In this document: positions 26,856-35,073 of the stretch, in pieces
Position numbering within the stretch: the first letter of the stretch is position 1
Layout: each line of letters opens with the position of its first letter
Source of the DNA: Deefgea tanakiae
GTDB taxonomy: Bacteria; Pseudomonadota; Gammaproteobacteria; Burkholderiales; Chitinibacteraceae
DNA length: 64,000 nt
NCBI RefSeq assembly: GCF_019665765.1
Contig: NZ_CP081150.1
Coordinates: 558,001-622,000, forward strand
Reading direction: 5' to 3'
Translations under genes and position numbers: made by a program
The notes under the pieces: generated by a model
The model's database searches: none
Told to the model about the DNA's origin: nothing
What the model saw: the letters and a program-made list of their open reading frames with translations, nothing else

Positions 26856-27602
26856 ATGAAAATCTTAGTGCACATTAAACGGGTCGTTGATTATCAAATC
26901 CGCCCACGTCCTACTCAGGATGGCAAAGACGTTGAATTGACCAACGTAAAAATGAGCATCAACCCATTTGATGAAAATGCCGTCGAAGGCGCAGTGCGCT
27001 TGAAAGAGGCGGGTGTTGCGACTGAGGTCGTCGTTGTTGCCGTGGGTACTGCAGCGAATCAGGATGTACTGCGTCATGCTTTGGCGATGGGCGCCGATCG
27101 CGCCGTGTTGGTGGAAACGCTAACCGTTGTTCAGCCTTTGGCTGCAGCAAAATACCTCAAAGCCGTGACTGAGCGCGAAGCGCCGCAACTGGTCTTGACG
27201 GGCAAGCAAGCGATTGATGACGACGCTGCTGAAACGGCGCAAATGTTATCCGCTTTGCTGAACTGGCCTCAAGCGACTTTCGCGTCAAAAATCGACGTCG
27301 TTGACGGCAAAGCATTGGTGGTGCGTGAAATCGACGGCGGGCAAGAAACGCTGTCTTTGCCATTACCAGCTGTCGTGTCGGTGGATTTGCGTCTCAACGA
27401 GCCGCGCTTTATTAAATTGCCTGCCTTGATGATGGCGAAGAAAAAGCTGATCGAAACGCTGCCAGCGGCTGAGTTTGGTATTACTGCTCCTGCGCTGGAG
27501 ATCGTCAATATCGCTGAGCCGCCTGCACGTAAAGCAGGCAAGATTTTGAATTCTGTCGCTGAACTTGTTGCGGCATTGCGGACAGAGAAGGTGGTGTCAT
27601 GA
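26856..27602 (+). CDS. etfB: Electron transfer flavoprotein beta subunit
   Basis: Small subunit of the soluble ETF dimer, which holds AMP and helps bind FAD. The product starts MKILVHIKRVVDYQIRPR, and the segment ETAQMLSALLNWPQATFASK and the ETF-beta signature VVREIDGGQETLSLPLPAVV (about 148-167) are typical. Length 248 is standard. ATG 26856 is preferred to the GTG directly before it; AGAAGGA lies just upstream. The stop codon overlaps the etfA start as ATGA. Confidence 0.96.
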   Translation: MKILVHIKRVVDYQIRPRPTQDGKDVELTNVKMSINPFDENAVEGAVRLKEAGVATEVVVVAVGTAANQDVLRHALAMGADRAVLVETLTVVQPLAAAKYLKAVTEREAPQLVLTGKQAIDDDAAETAQMLSALLNWPQATFASKIDVVDGKALVVREIDGGQETLSLPLPAVVSVDLRLNEPRFIKLPALMMAKKKLIETLPAAEFGITAPALEIVNIAEPPARKAGKILNSVAELVAALRTEKVVS

Positions 27603-28537
27603 GCGTTTTAGTCATTGCTGAATTAGACAGCCACGGCATTAAAGCCGCTACACGTTCTGCCGTAACGGCAGCAAGCCAATTTGGTGAAGAAGTTCATCTT
27701 TTGCTGGCAGGAAATGATGTGGCAGGTATTGCCACACAAGCATCTGCTATCAATGGCTTGAACAAGATACTGCTGGTTGATGCGACTGAGTACGCGCACG
27801 GCATCGCTGAGAATCTGACGCCATTGCTGGTGCAACTGGCGCCTAGCTATTCAGCCATCGTGGCAGCAGCTACCAGCTTTGGTAAAAACCTATTGCCACG
27901 CGCTGCAGCTTTGCTGGATGTCGCGATGGTGTCGGAAGTAATCCAAATCATCGATGCAACGACATTTGTTCGCCCGATGTACGCCGGAAATTTGAACGCA
28001 ACAGTGAAAGCGCCTGCCGGTTTGCGCATCTTAACGATACGCCCGACAGTCTTTGAAGCTGCAGCTGCAACAGGTGGTTCGGCTGTAGTTGAAACTATCG
28101 CCGCTTCGGGTGATGCAGGCCAAGCGGCTTGGGTCAGCCGTGATTTGGTGCAATTGGATCGCCCAGAATTGGCTACAGCACGCGTGGTCATTAGTGGTGG
28201 TCGTTCACTCGGCAGCGCCGAAGGCTTTAAAGCAACGTTAACCCCATTGGCGGATGTGCTCGGCGCAGCAATTGGTGCAACGCGCGCAGCAGTGGATGCT
28301 GGCATGGCGCCGAATGATAGCCAAGTCGGTCAAACCGGTACGGTGGTGGCACCTGAACTCTATATCGCGTTCGGTGTTTCCGGCGCAGCCCAACACGTTG
28401 GCGGCATTAAAGACAGTAAAGTCATCGTCGCGGTGAATCACGACGCTGACGCACCGATTTTCCAAGTGGCCGATTATGGTTTGGTAGCAGATTTATTTAC
28501 GGTGATTCCTGAACTCACCGCAGCATTAAAAGGTTAA
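27599..28537 (+). CDS. etfA: Electron transfer flavoprotein alpha subunit
   Basis: Large ETF subunit binding the redox-active FAD. The N-terminal domain starts MSVLVIAELDSHGIKAATRS, and the C-terminal FAD domain (about 190-312) contains VVISGGRSLGSAEGF, the conserved GQTGTVVAPELYIAFGVSGA and VAVNHDADAPIF. 312 residues is normal. It is translationally coupled to etfB and followed after 3 bp by a ferredoxin-NADP reductase gene, suggesting that NADPH and ETF pools may be linked in this organism. Confidence 0.97.
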   Translation: MSVLVIAELDSHGIKAATRSAVTAASQFGEEVHLLLAGNDVAGIATQASAINGLNKILLVDATEYAHGIAENLTPLLVQLAPSYSAIVAAATSFGKNLLPRAAALLDVAMVSEVIQIIDATTFVRPMYAGNLNATVKAPAGLRILTIRPTVFEAAAATGGSAVVETIAASGDAGQAAWVSRDLVQLDRPELATARVVISGGRSLGSAEGFKATLTPLADVLGAAIGATRAAVDAGMAPNDSQVGQTGTVVAPELYIAFGVSGAAQHVGGIKDSKVIVAVNHDADAPIFQVADYGLVADLFTVIPELTAALKG

Positions 28538-28540
28538 GAC

Positions 28541-29317
28541 ATGTCTAAGTTTGCCCATGAAACAGTATTGAGCGTGCGTCATTGGAATGATTCTTTGTTT
28601 AGTTTTACGACGACGCGCGATGAATCGCTGCGTTTTGAAAATGGCCAGTTTGTGATGATTGGCTTGGAAGTCGATGGCAAGCCGCTGATGCGCGCTTACT
28701 CGATTGCCAGCGCGAATTACGAAGAAGAACTCGAATTTTTTAGTATTAAAGTGCCGAATGGCCCATTGACGTCGCGTCTGCAACACTTGAAAGAAGGCGA
28801 TCAATTACTGGTGAGCGGCAAGCCAACGGGTACTTTGGTGTTGTCGGATTTGAAGCCGGGTAAAAACCTGTATTACCTCAGCACCGGTACTGGTCTGGCG
28901 CCGTTTATGAGTTTGATTAAAGATCCAGAAGCCTACGAGCGTTTTGATAAAATCATTTTGGTGCACGGCGTACGTACCGTGAGCGAATTGGCTTATGCGC
29001 ATTACATCGAAAATGAATTGCCGCACAATGAGTTCTTCGGTGAAGAAGTGCGCAGCAAGCTAATTTATTACCCAACGGTAACGCGTGAGCCATTCCGTAA
29101 TCAAGGTCGTTTAACTGATTTGTTTGCCTCAAACAAATTGACTGACGACATTGGCTTGCCACCGCTCAATCCTGAAACGGATCGCGCCATGCTATGCGGT
29201 AGCCCTGCAATGCTCGAAGATACGTGCAAAATGCTGGATGATTTAGGCTTTCAAGTGTCGAAACGGATTGGCGAACCTGGCGATTATGTAATCGAACGGG
29301 CGTTTGTCGAGAAATAA
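28541..29317 (+). CDS. fpr: Ferredoxin--NADP reductase
   Basis: FAD enzyme moving electrons between NADPH and ferredoxin or flavodoxin. The FAD-binding RAYSIAS motif is at about residue 51, the NADP-binding STGTGLAPFMSLIKD at about 112, HGVRTVSELAY at about 144 and CGSPAMLEDT at about 217, ending with the C-terminal aromatic-poor FVEK of the bacterial subclass. 258 residues is the usual size for the Fpr type. It begins 3 bp after etfA and is followed by a small GC hairpin, so it is probably the last gene of the etfBA-fpr operon. Confidence 0.93.
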   Translation: MSKFAHETVLSVRHWNDSLFSFTTTRDESLRFENGQFVMIGLEVDGKPLMRAYSIASANYEEELEFFSIKVPNGPLTSRLQHLKEGDQLLVSGKPTGTLVLSDLKPGKNLYYLSTGTGLAPFMSLIKDPEAYERFDKIILVHGVRTVSELAYAHYIENELPHNEFFGEEVRSKLIYYPTVTREPFRNQGRLTDLFASNKLTDDIGLPPLNPETDRAMLCGSPAMLEDTCKMLDDLGFQVSKRIGEPGDYVIERAFVEK

Positions 29318-29326
29318 TGTGGTGTC

Positions 29327-29346
29327 GCGCGCCTATTTGGGCGTGC
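29327..29346 (+). terminator. Weak terminator-like hairpin after fpr
   Basis: GCGCGCC / GGGCGTGC arms around a short TATTT loop, 10 bp past the fpr stop. Only CTCATTT follows, so any termination would be weak. Confidence 0.35.
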
Positions 29347-29419
29347 TCATTTGCATCCTTGCCTTCGGCTAACTAGACTGTTTAGGTAGCAGTAAATAAT
29401 TAGTTTTGGAGTTAAGCCA

Positions 29420-29719
29420 ATGCAAGTAAATGTTCGCTTTGAAAGTAACCGTGCCTTTTTGGGCTTGAATGGCAATTTTACCTTTGAATTTCACCGTGAA
29501 TTCAAACAAGCCACGACTACCGTGCTAGAACATGCGGGTTTGAGCGAAATTGAGATTGATTTTTCTGCCGTTGATTACATGGATTCAGCGGCACTTGGGA
29601 TGCTCTTGCTGTTTAATGAGCGTGCCGCAGGCAAGAAAATTACTCTAGTTAATTGCAAAGGCACAGTGAAATCAGTGCTCGATATTGCCAACTTTGGCAA
29701 AATCTTTGAGATTCGCTAA
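29420..29719 (+). CDS. STAS-domain protein, anti-sigma factor antagonist-like
   Basis: 99 residues forming one STAS domain, the fold of SpoIIAA-type anti-anti-sigma factors. The conserved region around the phospho-acceptor reads VDYMDSAALGMLLLFNERA; the Ser in MDSAALG (about residue 56) is at the usual phosphorylated position. Preceded by GGAG at good spacing and followed by a strong terminator, so it is a single-gene unit. No partner kinase or phosphatase of the RsbW/RsbU type is next to it, although a PP2C phosphatase lies 16 kb away; whether they interact is unknown. Confidence 0.9.
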   Translation: MQVNVRFESNRAFLGLNGNFTFEFHREFKQATTTVLEHAGLSEIEIDFSAVDYMDSAALGMLLLFNERAAGKKITLVNCKGTVKSVLDIANFGKIFEIR

Positions 29720-29735
29720 TACTGAGTTCAAAAGT

Positions 29736-29764
29736 AAAAAAACCGGCGTGGAGCCGGTTTTTTT
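29736..29764. terminator. Bidirectional rho-independent terminator
   Basis: AACCGGC-GTGGA-GCCGGTT hairpin with an A-run before and T-run after. It serves the STAS gene on plus and ntrC on minus. Confidence 0.9.
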
Positions 29765-29782
29765 ATACCTGCATATCGGCGA

Positions 29783-31177
29783 TTATGATTCTTCCATCCC
29801 GAGTTCTTGAATTTTTCTGGTCAGGGTATTGCGTCCCCATCCTAGTAATTCTGATGCTTCTATGCGTTTACCCCCTGTATGCGCAAGCGCTTGTTCAATT
29901 ACGGTGCGCTCAAATTCGGGCACGATGCTATCCAAAATCCGGCTATCGCCGCGTTGCAGGCGTTGTGCTAACTCAGCCGCTAGCGAGGCGCGCCAATCGC
30001 CGATTTGTCCACCGAGTAAGCTGGTTTTTTCTGATAACTCGGGGGGTAAATCGGCGCAATCAACCAGTTGACCGGGTGCCATCACGGTAATCCAATGGCA
30101 GACATTTTCCAGTTGCCGCACATTGCCAGGGAAGCCAAATTGCGCCAAGGTATTCATCGCTGATTCGGTGAGGCGCTTGGCTTCAATGCCCAAGTCTTGT
30201 GCTGACTTGAGTAAAAAATGTTGAGCTAGCAAGGGAATATCTTGCTTACGTTCCCGCAGTGCAGGCAGGCGCAGACGAATGACATTTAAGCGATGGAATA
30301 AATCTTCGCGAAATTGATGGTCTTTGACGCGGTCTTCTAGATTTTGATGCGTGGCGGCGATGACGCGAACATTCGCTTTGATCGGCTGATGCCCACCTAC
30401 ACGGTAAAAGAATCCATCAGATAAAACACGCAACAATCTAGTTTGTAAATCAAATGGCATATCGCCGATTTCATCTAAAAATAAGGTACCGCCTTCGGCT
30501 TGCTCAAAGCGGCCTACGCGTTTGGCATCCGCGCCAGTAAAAGCGCCACGCTCATGGCCGAATAATTCAGATTCTAATAAATCCTTCGGAATCGCCGCGC
30601 TATTGATTGCAACAAAAGGTTTGTTGGCGCGTGGGCTGTGGCGGTGCAGGGCGCGGGCAACGAGTTCTTTGCCGCTGCCTGATTCGCCGGTAATCATCAC
30701 TGTGGCGGCCGAGTGGGAAAGGCGGCCAATCGCGCGGAAAACGTCTTGCATCGCAGGCGCTTGGCCGAGCATCTCGGGTACCGCTGCGCTGACTGCGCTG
30801 GCAGGCGCAAGTTGCTCGCTTTCGACGATAGCGCGGCGAATCAGCGCTATTGCTTGCTCAACATCAAAAGGCTTGGGGAGATATTCAAATGCACCGCCTT
30901 GAAACGCCGAAACAGCGCTGTCCAAATCTGAGTGCGCCGTCATGATAATGACGGGAATTTCTGGCCAATCGCGTTTCACAATCTCTAAAAAAGTGAGCCC
31001 CGATTCACCCGGCATGCGGATATCACAGACAACGGCTTGTGGACGTTCGCTTTGAATTTTTTGCAGTGCTTCGCTGGCCGATGGAAACGTTGCGTGCGCA
31101 ATGTGCTCGCGGGCGAGAGCCTTTTCAAATACCCAACGAATCGAGCGGTCGTCGTCAATTACCCAAACTGGCTTCAT
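29783..31177 (-). CDS. ntrC: Nitrogen regulation response regulator NtrC
   Basis: Activates sigma-54 promoters under nitrogen limitation when phosphorylated by NtrB. Receiver domain 1-120 with the phospho-Asp in VVCDIRMPGESG (about residue 54). The AAA+ domain (about 140-380) has Walker A GESGSGKELVARAL, the sigma-54-contact loop GAFTGA and Walker B GGTLFLDEIGDMP. The C-terminal Fis-type helix-turn-helix is ASELLGWGRNTLTRKIQ. ATG 31177 (MKPVWVIDDD) gives 464 residues and overlaps the ntrB stop as ATGA. NtrC-like dyads are found upstream of both ntrB and glnA. Confidence 0.97.
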   Translation of the reverse strand: MKPVWVIDDDRSIRWVFEKALAREHIAHATFPSASEALQKIQSERPQAVVCDIRMPGESGLTFLEIVKRDWPEIPVIIMTAHSDLDSAVSAFQGGAFEYLPKPFDVEQAIALIRRAIVESEQLAPASAVSAAVPEMLGQAPAMQDVFRAIGRLSHSAATVMITGESGSGKELVARALHRHSPRANKPFVAINSAAIPKDLLESELFGHERGAFTGADAKRVGRFEQAEGGTLFLDEIGDMPFDLQTRLLRVLSDGFFYRVGGHQPIKANVRVIAATHQNLEDRVKDHQFREDLFHRLNVIRLRLPALRERKQDIPLLAQHFLLKSAQDLGIEAKRLTESAMNTLAQFGFPGNVRQLENVCHWITVMAPGQLVDCADLPPELSEKTSLLGGQIGDWRASLAAELAQRLQRGDSRILDSIVPEFERTVIEQALAHTGGKRIEASELLGWGRNTLTRKIQELGMEES

Positions 31178-32232
31178 AGTGGTGTTCCTGAATCTTGCCA
31201 TGCATTAAGCGGCAAAAAAATACTGAATGTGGTGTGGCCCGGTCGGCTATCAAATTCAATCACGCCATGATGTTGCGCGATATAAGTGTGGGCTAAGTGT
31301 AGACCAATGCCGGTGCCGCCTTCACGGCCGGACACGAGCGGATAAAACAGTGTTTCTTTTAAATGCTCAGGAATGCCGGGGCCGTTATCAGAAATATCAA
31401 TTCGCAGAGCGAGCGGGTGACGACGGCGATTGAGCGTTACTTGGCGCGCAATTCGGGTGCGTAAAATGACTTCCCCGATACTCGACATCGCCTGAATCGC
31501 ATTGCGAACAATATTGAGTACTGATTGAATCAATTGTTCTTTATCGGCAATCAAGAGCGGCATGCTGGTATCGTAATCACGTTTGACCGATAAGCCACTT
31601 GGCGTTTCAGCTAGAACTAAGCTGCGAACGCGCTCTAAGACTTCGTGAATATTGATTTCTTTAATTTGCGGTAAACGGTGCGGCGTGAGCAGGCGATCCA
31701 ACAGGCTTTGTAGCCGAGAAACTTCATCGACGATGACATCGGTGTATTCTTTCAGCTGCGGATCGGGCAGCTCAAACGCTAATAACTGCGCCGCGCCACG
31801 AATGCCGCCAAGTGGATTTTTGATTTCGTGCGCTAAGTTACGAATCAGTTCACGATTGGCTTGCTGCTGGGCTTGCAAGCGCTCTTCATTCACAATCCGT
31901 CGTTGTTGATCAATACGCCGTACTTCAAGCATTAAAACCGCAGCAGGGCATTCAATCGGGGTGACGTCCAATGTGACGTACATTTCACCTTCAACCCCAA
32001 AGACGATTAGCTCGTGTTCGGTAATTGAAATGCGCTTTTCAAGTGCAGTGTGTGCGGCGAAAACTAAGGGTGAATTGAATCCAAAACACTGTTCTAGGGT
32101 TTGGTTTTCTGAGTCGCGTAGATTGAATAGGCTATTGGCCGCTGGATTGGCAAAAACAATATAGCCTTCGTTGTCGACCGCCAACACGGCGGCATCTAGA
32201 TATTCGAGGCCAGCAAAGGCAGGGTGGCTCAT
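31174..32232 (-). CDS. ntrB: Nitrogen regulation sensor kinase/phosphatase NtrB
   Basis: Cytoplasmic sensor kinase controlled by PII protein; phosphorylates NtrC. A PAS domain covers about residues 5-115 (DAAVLAVDNEGYIVFANPAA). The phospho-His box is NLAHEIKNPLGGIRGAAQLL (His about 138), and the ATPase part has the N box VRNAIQAM and G boxes DNGPGIPEHLK and GGTGIGLHLAHTYI. 352 residues. Preceded by GGAG and by a sigma-54 promoter with an NtrC-like operator in the 194-bp gap to the DUF4124 gene, so ntrBC appears autoregulated. Confidence 0.97.
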   Translation of the reverse strand: MSHPAFAGLEYLDAAVLAVDNEGYIVFANPAANSLFNLRDSENQTLEQCFGFNSPLVFAAHTALEKRISITEHELIVFGVEGEMYVTLDVTPIECPAAVLMLEVRRIDQQRRIVNEERLQAQQQANRELIRNLAHEIKNPLGGIRGAAQLLAFELPDPQLKEYTDVIVDEVSRLQSLLDRLLTPHRLPQIKEINIHEVLERVRSLVLAETPSGLSVKRDYDTSMPLLIADKEQLIQSVLNIVRNAIQAMSSIGEVILRTRIARQVTLNRRRHPLALRIDISDNGPGIPEHLKETLFYPLVSGREGGTGIGLHLAHTYIAQHHGVIEFDSRPGHTTFSIFLPLNAWQDSGTPL

Positions 32233-32255
32233 GGTGCTACTCCAATGTGCGCTGA

Positions 32256-32278
32256 GCCCTGATGGATGAAATCAGGGC
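32256..32278 (-). promoter_or_regulatory. Leader hairpin before ntrB
   Basis: Perfect 8-bp inverted repeat GCCCTGAT / ATCAGGGC with 7-nt loop, 23 bp upstream of the ntrB ATG and inside the predicted 5' leader. No T-run follows, so it is more likely an RNA stability or translation element than a terminator. Role inferred only. Confidence 0.5.
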
Positions 32279-32335
32279 ATTCAATTGCACTTTTCCTTGG
32301 CAAAAAGGGTGTGTGCTTCATTTTTGCATAGCGTT

Positions 32336-32351
32336 AGCAAAAACTAGGCCA
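32336..32351 (-). promoter_or_regulatory. Sigma-54 promoter of ntrBC
   Basis: On the minus strand, TGGCCTAGTTTTTGCT: -24 GG and -12 GC are separated by exactly 10 nt as required, and the -12 element TTTGCT is perfect. Consensus is TGGCACG-N4-TTGCW. Expected transcript start near 32326. The NtrC-like dyad is about 65 bp further upstream. Confidence 0.75.
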
Positions 32352-32390
32352 GCTTTAAGTTAGGCTACTGGAACAGAATAAGCGATTTTC

Positions 32391-32405
32391 GCACTGTAAT
32401 GGTGC
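32391..32405 (-). promoter_or_regulatory. NtrC operator upstream of ntrBC
   Basis: GCACTGTAATGGTGC, a dyad GCAC-N7-GTGC matching the enterobacterial NtrC site (GCACCAAAATGGTGC type) and extended to CGCAC-N5-TGGTGCG. The same extended form occurs upstream of glnA. Confidence 0.72.
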
Positions 32406-32426
32406 GTTTTTGTTGCTGACGTGGTT

Positions 32427-32912
32427 TTAACGCACTCTACTGATTTCAGACTGCAGCGAAGCGATATTTTTTTCGTGCATCATAATGGTTTCGCGTAGGC
32501 GGCCAATGCGGTCGAGATAGAGTTTGGGGTTGGCTTGTTCGGCGGCTGTTTTCGTGGTTTCTGATTCTTGCAGGCTGCGCTGTGCTTTGCTCAGCAGAGC
32601 GCGTTCGCTATTGAGCTCTTCAGCCAAAATCACTTTACGATTGCTATCACGACTTTTTTGCGTGGCGGCATCCACTTTCGGGAAATTGAGTGGAGAGGGC
32701 GCAGCAACACGAGGAGACTTGACGGTGTTGGTGCTTTCTCCGCTAGGACGACGTGCATTGGTGGTCGGATTGGATTCCGACATGATGCGCACTGCACCTT
32801 TGATTGGCGAGTTGGTAAAGGTCACATTGCCGTTCTCATCGGTGTATTTATAGATGTCGGCCATGGCGCAGCTACTGATCAAGAGCGCACTAAAGAAAAT
32901 TTTTGCATACAT
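32427..32912 (-). CDS. DUF4124 domain-containing periplasmic protein
   Basis: 161 residues. A signal peptide of 18 residues (FFSALLISSCAMA, cleaved before DIYKY) is followed by the DUF4124 domain, whose hallmark is IYKYTDENGNVTFTNSP. The second half (about 90-160) is a charged coiled coil (RALLSKAQRSLQESETTKTA and RETIMMHEKNIASLQSEI). In betaproteobacteria such a gene is commonly found between glnA and ntrBC; here it still precedes ntrB, but glnA is 7 kb away. Function unknown; the coiled coil suggests an envelope structural or scaffold role. Confidence 0.85.
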   Translation of the reverse strand: MYAKIFFSALLISSCAMADIYKYTDENGNVTFTNSPIKGAVRIMSESNPTTNARRPSGESTNTVKSPRVAAPSPLNFPKVDAATQKSRDSNRKVILAEELNSERALLSKAQRSLQESETTKTAAEQANPKLYLDRIGRLRETIMMHEKNIASLQSEISRVR

Positions 32913-32969
32913 AGTTGAAAGGTATCACAGCAGCAGGATTGTGCCTAATCGCTTGGTCGAAATTATGAT

Positions 32970-33266
32970 TTAACTTACAGCTTTGGGTGCATCAGCATGG
33001 CCTAAGGTTTTTTCGGGGGCAATTAAATCGCGAATTCGTTGTTTGAGTACTTTAGCCTCAGGAAAACCATCGTCTATTTTTCGATCCCAAACCAGAACAC
33101 CATCACAATGAATGACAAAAATACCACCCGTTCCCGGTTGAAGTGCGACTTCACCGAGTTCAAAAGCAAAGGTGCTTAATAATTCTTGTGCCAGCCATGC
33201 ACTGCGCAACAGCCAATTGCATTGAGTGCAGTACAAAATCGTGATGCGTGGTTTTTCGGTATTCAT
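32970..33266 (-). CDS. SelT/SelW/SelH (Rdx) family thioredoxin-like protein
   Basis: 98 residues from ATG 33266 (MNTEKPRITILYCTQCNWLL). The redox motif is CTQC, with cysteine where animal homologues carry selenocysteine, followed by the family's conserved GTGGIFVIHCDGVLVWDRK and the C-terminal KVLKQRIRDLI. Thought to act in thiol redox control; the partner is unknown. An in-frame extension to 33332 has no family support. Only 72 bp separate it from the dacB stop, so the two may share a transcript. Confidence 0.85.
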   Translation of the reverse strand: MNTEKPRITILYCTQCNWLLRSAWLAQELLSTFAFELGEVALQPGTGGIFVIHCDGVLVWDRKIDDGFPEAKVLKQRIRDLIAPEKTLGHADAPKAVS

Positions 33267-33338
33267 GATCGTGATCGCAGGTTTTTTAGTCTGTTCAATG
33301 CCACCCGATGTGGGTGGCGATAACGCTATCAATTGATA

Positions 33339-34766
33339 TTAATTTGTCGTTTTGCGAATCGATTTGAGTAATTCATCGAGCGTTGCCATTCCAGCAGGTG
33401 CATTGGCATGATTGATGATCCCGACCACGGCCCATGTTTTGCCATTCGCATCACGCACATAACCTGCAACGGCGCGGACGTCTTTTAAAGTACCCGTTTT
33501 GATGTGGCCTTGGCCGATGCTGCTCTCGTCTTTTAAGCGTTTTTTCATCGTACCATCAATGCCAACCAGTGGCAGTGAGGACACAAATTCAGCTGCAAGT
33601 GGTGCGTTCCATGCGTCTTGTAATAGTTCGGCTAAATGTCGTGCGCTGATTTGTTCTTTGCGTGAAAGACCTGCACCATTTTCGAGCACCAATTCATCGA
33701 AACGTTTGCCCTTACTTTGCAGCCAGCGCTGAATGACCGCTGTAGAACGACTTGCCGTTGTTGCACCATCGGCAGCAGCGCCTTGAGTTGCGCCTATCGT
33801 GAGGAATAACTGCCGTGCCATCATATTATTACTGTATTTATTGATATCACGAATGGTGCTGACCATATCCGATGATTTGGTACTGGCCAGCAGAACACTA
33901 TTAGCAGGCGTGATCCCTTGTTGCATTTTTCCGCCAAGTTTGCCGCCTTCAGCTAACCACAGGTTGCGAAAGAGCAGGTAGGTATAAGTCGGCGCATCAA
34001 ATACAGACATGTACTTCTCGCCGATACATCCGGCAGGTACTTCACCGACCAATTGCAGCATAAATTGGGGCGTGGCTTGACCCGTGCGAAATTGCACTCG
34101 TTTTTGCCATGTTTCGCACGGTGCCGCTGCACCTAAGCCCAGTTGGTTACTAAAGCGAACTTCTGGCCAATCTGGTTCAACGCTGGCGATGACGCGTTCA
34201 CCATCGGCACGAACTCGCACTCGCAGAGATTTGAAATTGGTGAGTAATGCGTCAGGTTTGACCATGAATGGCCGGTCGCTGGTTTCGCCATCATCGTCAA
34301 AAGCGGGCTCATTGGCATCAATGACAAACGCGCTACGATCGAGCACCACATTGCCGCGAATTTCATCTACGCCGGCTGCTTTTAAGTCTCGTACCAACAG
34401 CCACATGCGTTCCAAAGTGAGTTTGGGGTCGCCCGAGCCTTTAAGGTAAATATCGCCATCTAGCACGCCATTTTTAGGTAGGGCATTGGCACGAATTTCA
34501 GTTTGCCACTGCCAGGCTGGGCCAAGGATTTCAAGGCCAGCGTAGGTAGTGACGATTTTCATCGTTGAAGCCGGATTGGAAGGCACATCGGCACGGTAAA
34601 ACTGTGGTTTTCCTTGAGCATCAAGCGGAACCATTGCCACTGATAAAGCATCGTTTGGGATTTTGGCTGCCTTGAGGGCATTACTCACGTTGCTGGGGAG
34701 CGAGTCCGCTGCGATTGCGATGCTGCTACTTACGGCCAGCGCGATAAAGGTAATTAGGCTTCGCAT
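33339..34766 (-). CDS. dacB: D-alanyl-D-alanine carboxypeptidase/endopeptidase (PBP4, S13 family)
   Basis: Periplasmic penicillin-binding protein that trims and cuts peptidoglycan cross-links. Signal peptide MRSLITFIALAVSSSIAIAA. Active-site motifs are the Ser-x-x-Lys in NPASTMKIVTTY (about residue 65), Ser-x-Asn in YSNNMMARQLF (about 310) and Lys-Thr-Gly in HIKTGTLKD (about 422). The large insertion between motifs 1 and 2 is the usual feature of PBP4. ATG 34766 is chosen since it starts the signal peptide; a longer frame to 34892 lies within the upstream gene. 475 residues. Confidence 0.95.
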   Translation of the reverse strand: MRSLITFIALAVSSSIAIAADSLPSNVSNALKAAKIPNDALSVAMVPLDAQGKPQFYRADVPSNPASTMKIVTTYAGLEILGPAWQWQTEIRANALPKNGVLDGDIYLKGSGDPKLTLERMWLLVRDLKAAGVDEIRGNVVLDRSAFVIDANEPAFDDDGETSDRPFMVKPDALLTNFKSLRVRVRADGERVIASVEPDWPEVRFSNQLGLGAAAPCETWQKRVQFRTGQATPQFMLQLVGEVPAGCIGEKYMSVFDAPTYTYLLFRNLWLAEGGKLGGKMQQGITPANSVLLASTKSSDMVSTIRDINKYSNNMMARQLFLTIGATQGAAADGATTASRSTAVIQRWLQSKGKRFDELVLENGAGLSRKEQISARHLAELLQDAWNAPLAAEFVSSLPLVGIDGTMKKRLKDESSIGQGHIKTGTLKDVRAVAGYVRDANGKTWAVVGIINHANAPAGMATLDELLKSIRKTTN

Positions 34767-34975
34767 GTCGGATCCTGATTGATATTTTGAGAGACTGATT
34801 GCCGCGCTTGCCATGCGGCAAGATCGATTCGGTATTGTTGTAATTCTTCGGTATATAAATCCAAGACGCAGGGATAACAGCCGCTGCTGCAACAGGCTTC
34901 GAGCGGCGGCTCCACTGGCGCTTCGGGTTTAGGATCGTGGTTTTCAGGTGCAGTCTCAAGCGGAGTAATCGTCAT
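34754..34975 (-). CDS. Oxidoreductase-like domain-containing small protein
   Basis: 73 residues. After a Pro/Glu-rich start, the conserved core CCSSGCYPCVLDLYTEEL has the Cys pattern of the oxidoreductase-like (Oxidored-like, PF09791-type) family, followed by YRIDLAAWQ. Such proteins are small and Cys-rich, perhaps metal binding, with no proven function. The 3' end overlaps the dacB start by 13 bp, so it is translationally coupled to the carboxypeptidase gene. No signal peptide. Confidence 0.8.
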   Translation of the reverse strand: MTITPLETAPENHDPKPEAPVEPPLEACCSSGCYPCVLDLYTEELQQYRIDLAAWQARQSVSQNINQDPTCEA

Positions 34976-35073
34976 TTCATTTATTCTTTAAGCTGTTTTG
35001 CAAAGTATCCACAGCACACTGCTTTGCTATGGAATCATCGTCTATCATCTATCGCATCTGTTAGAATGCTGCC

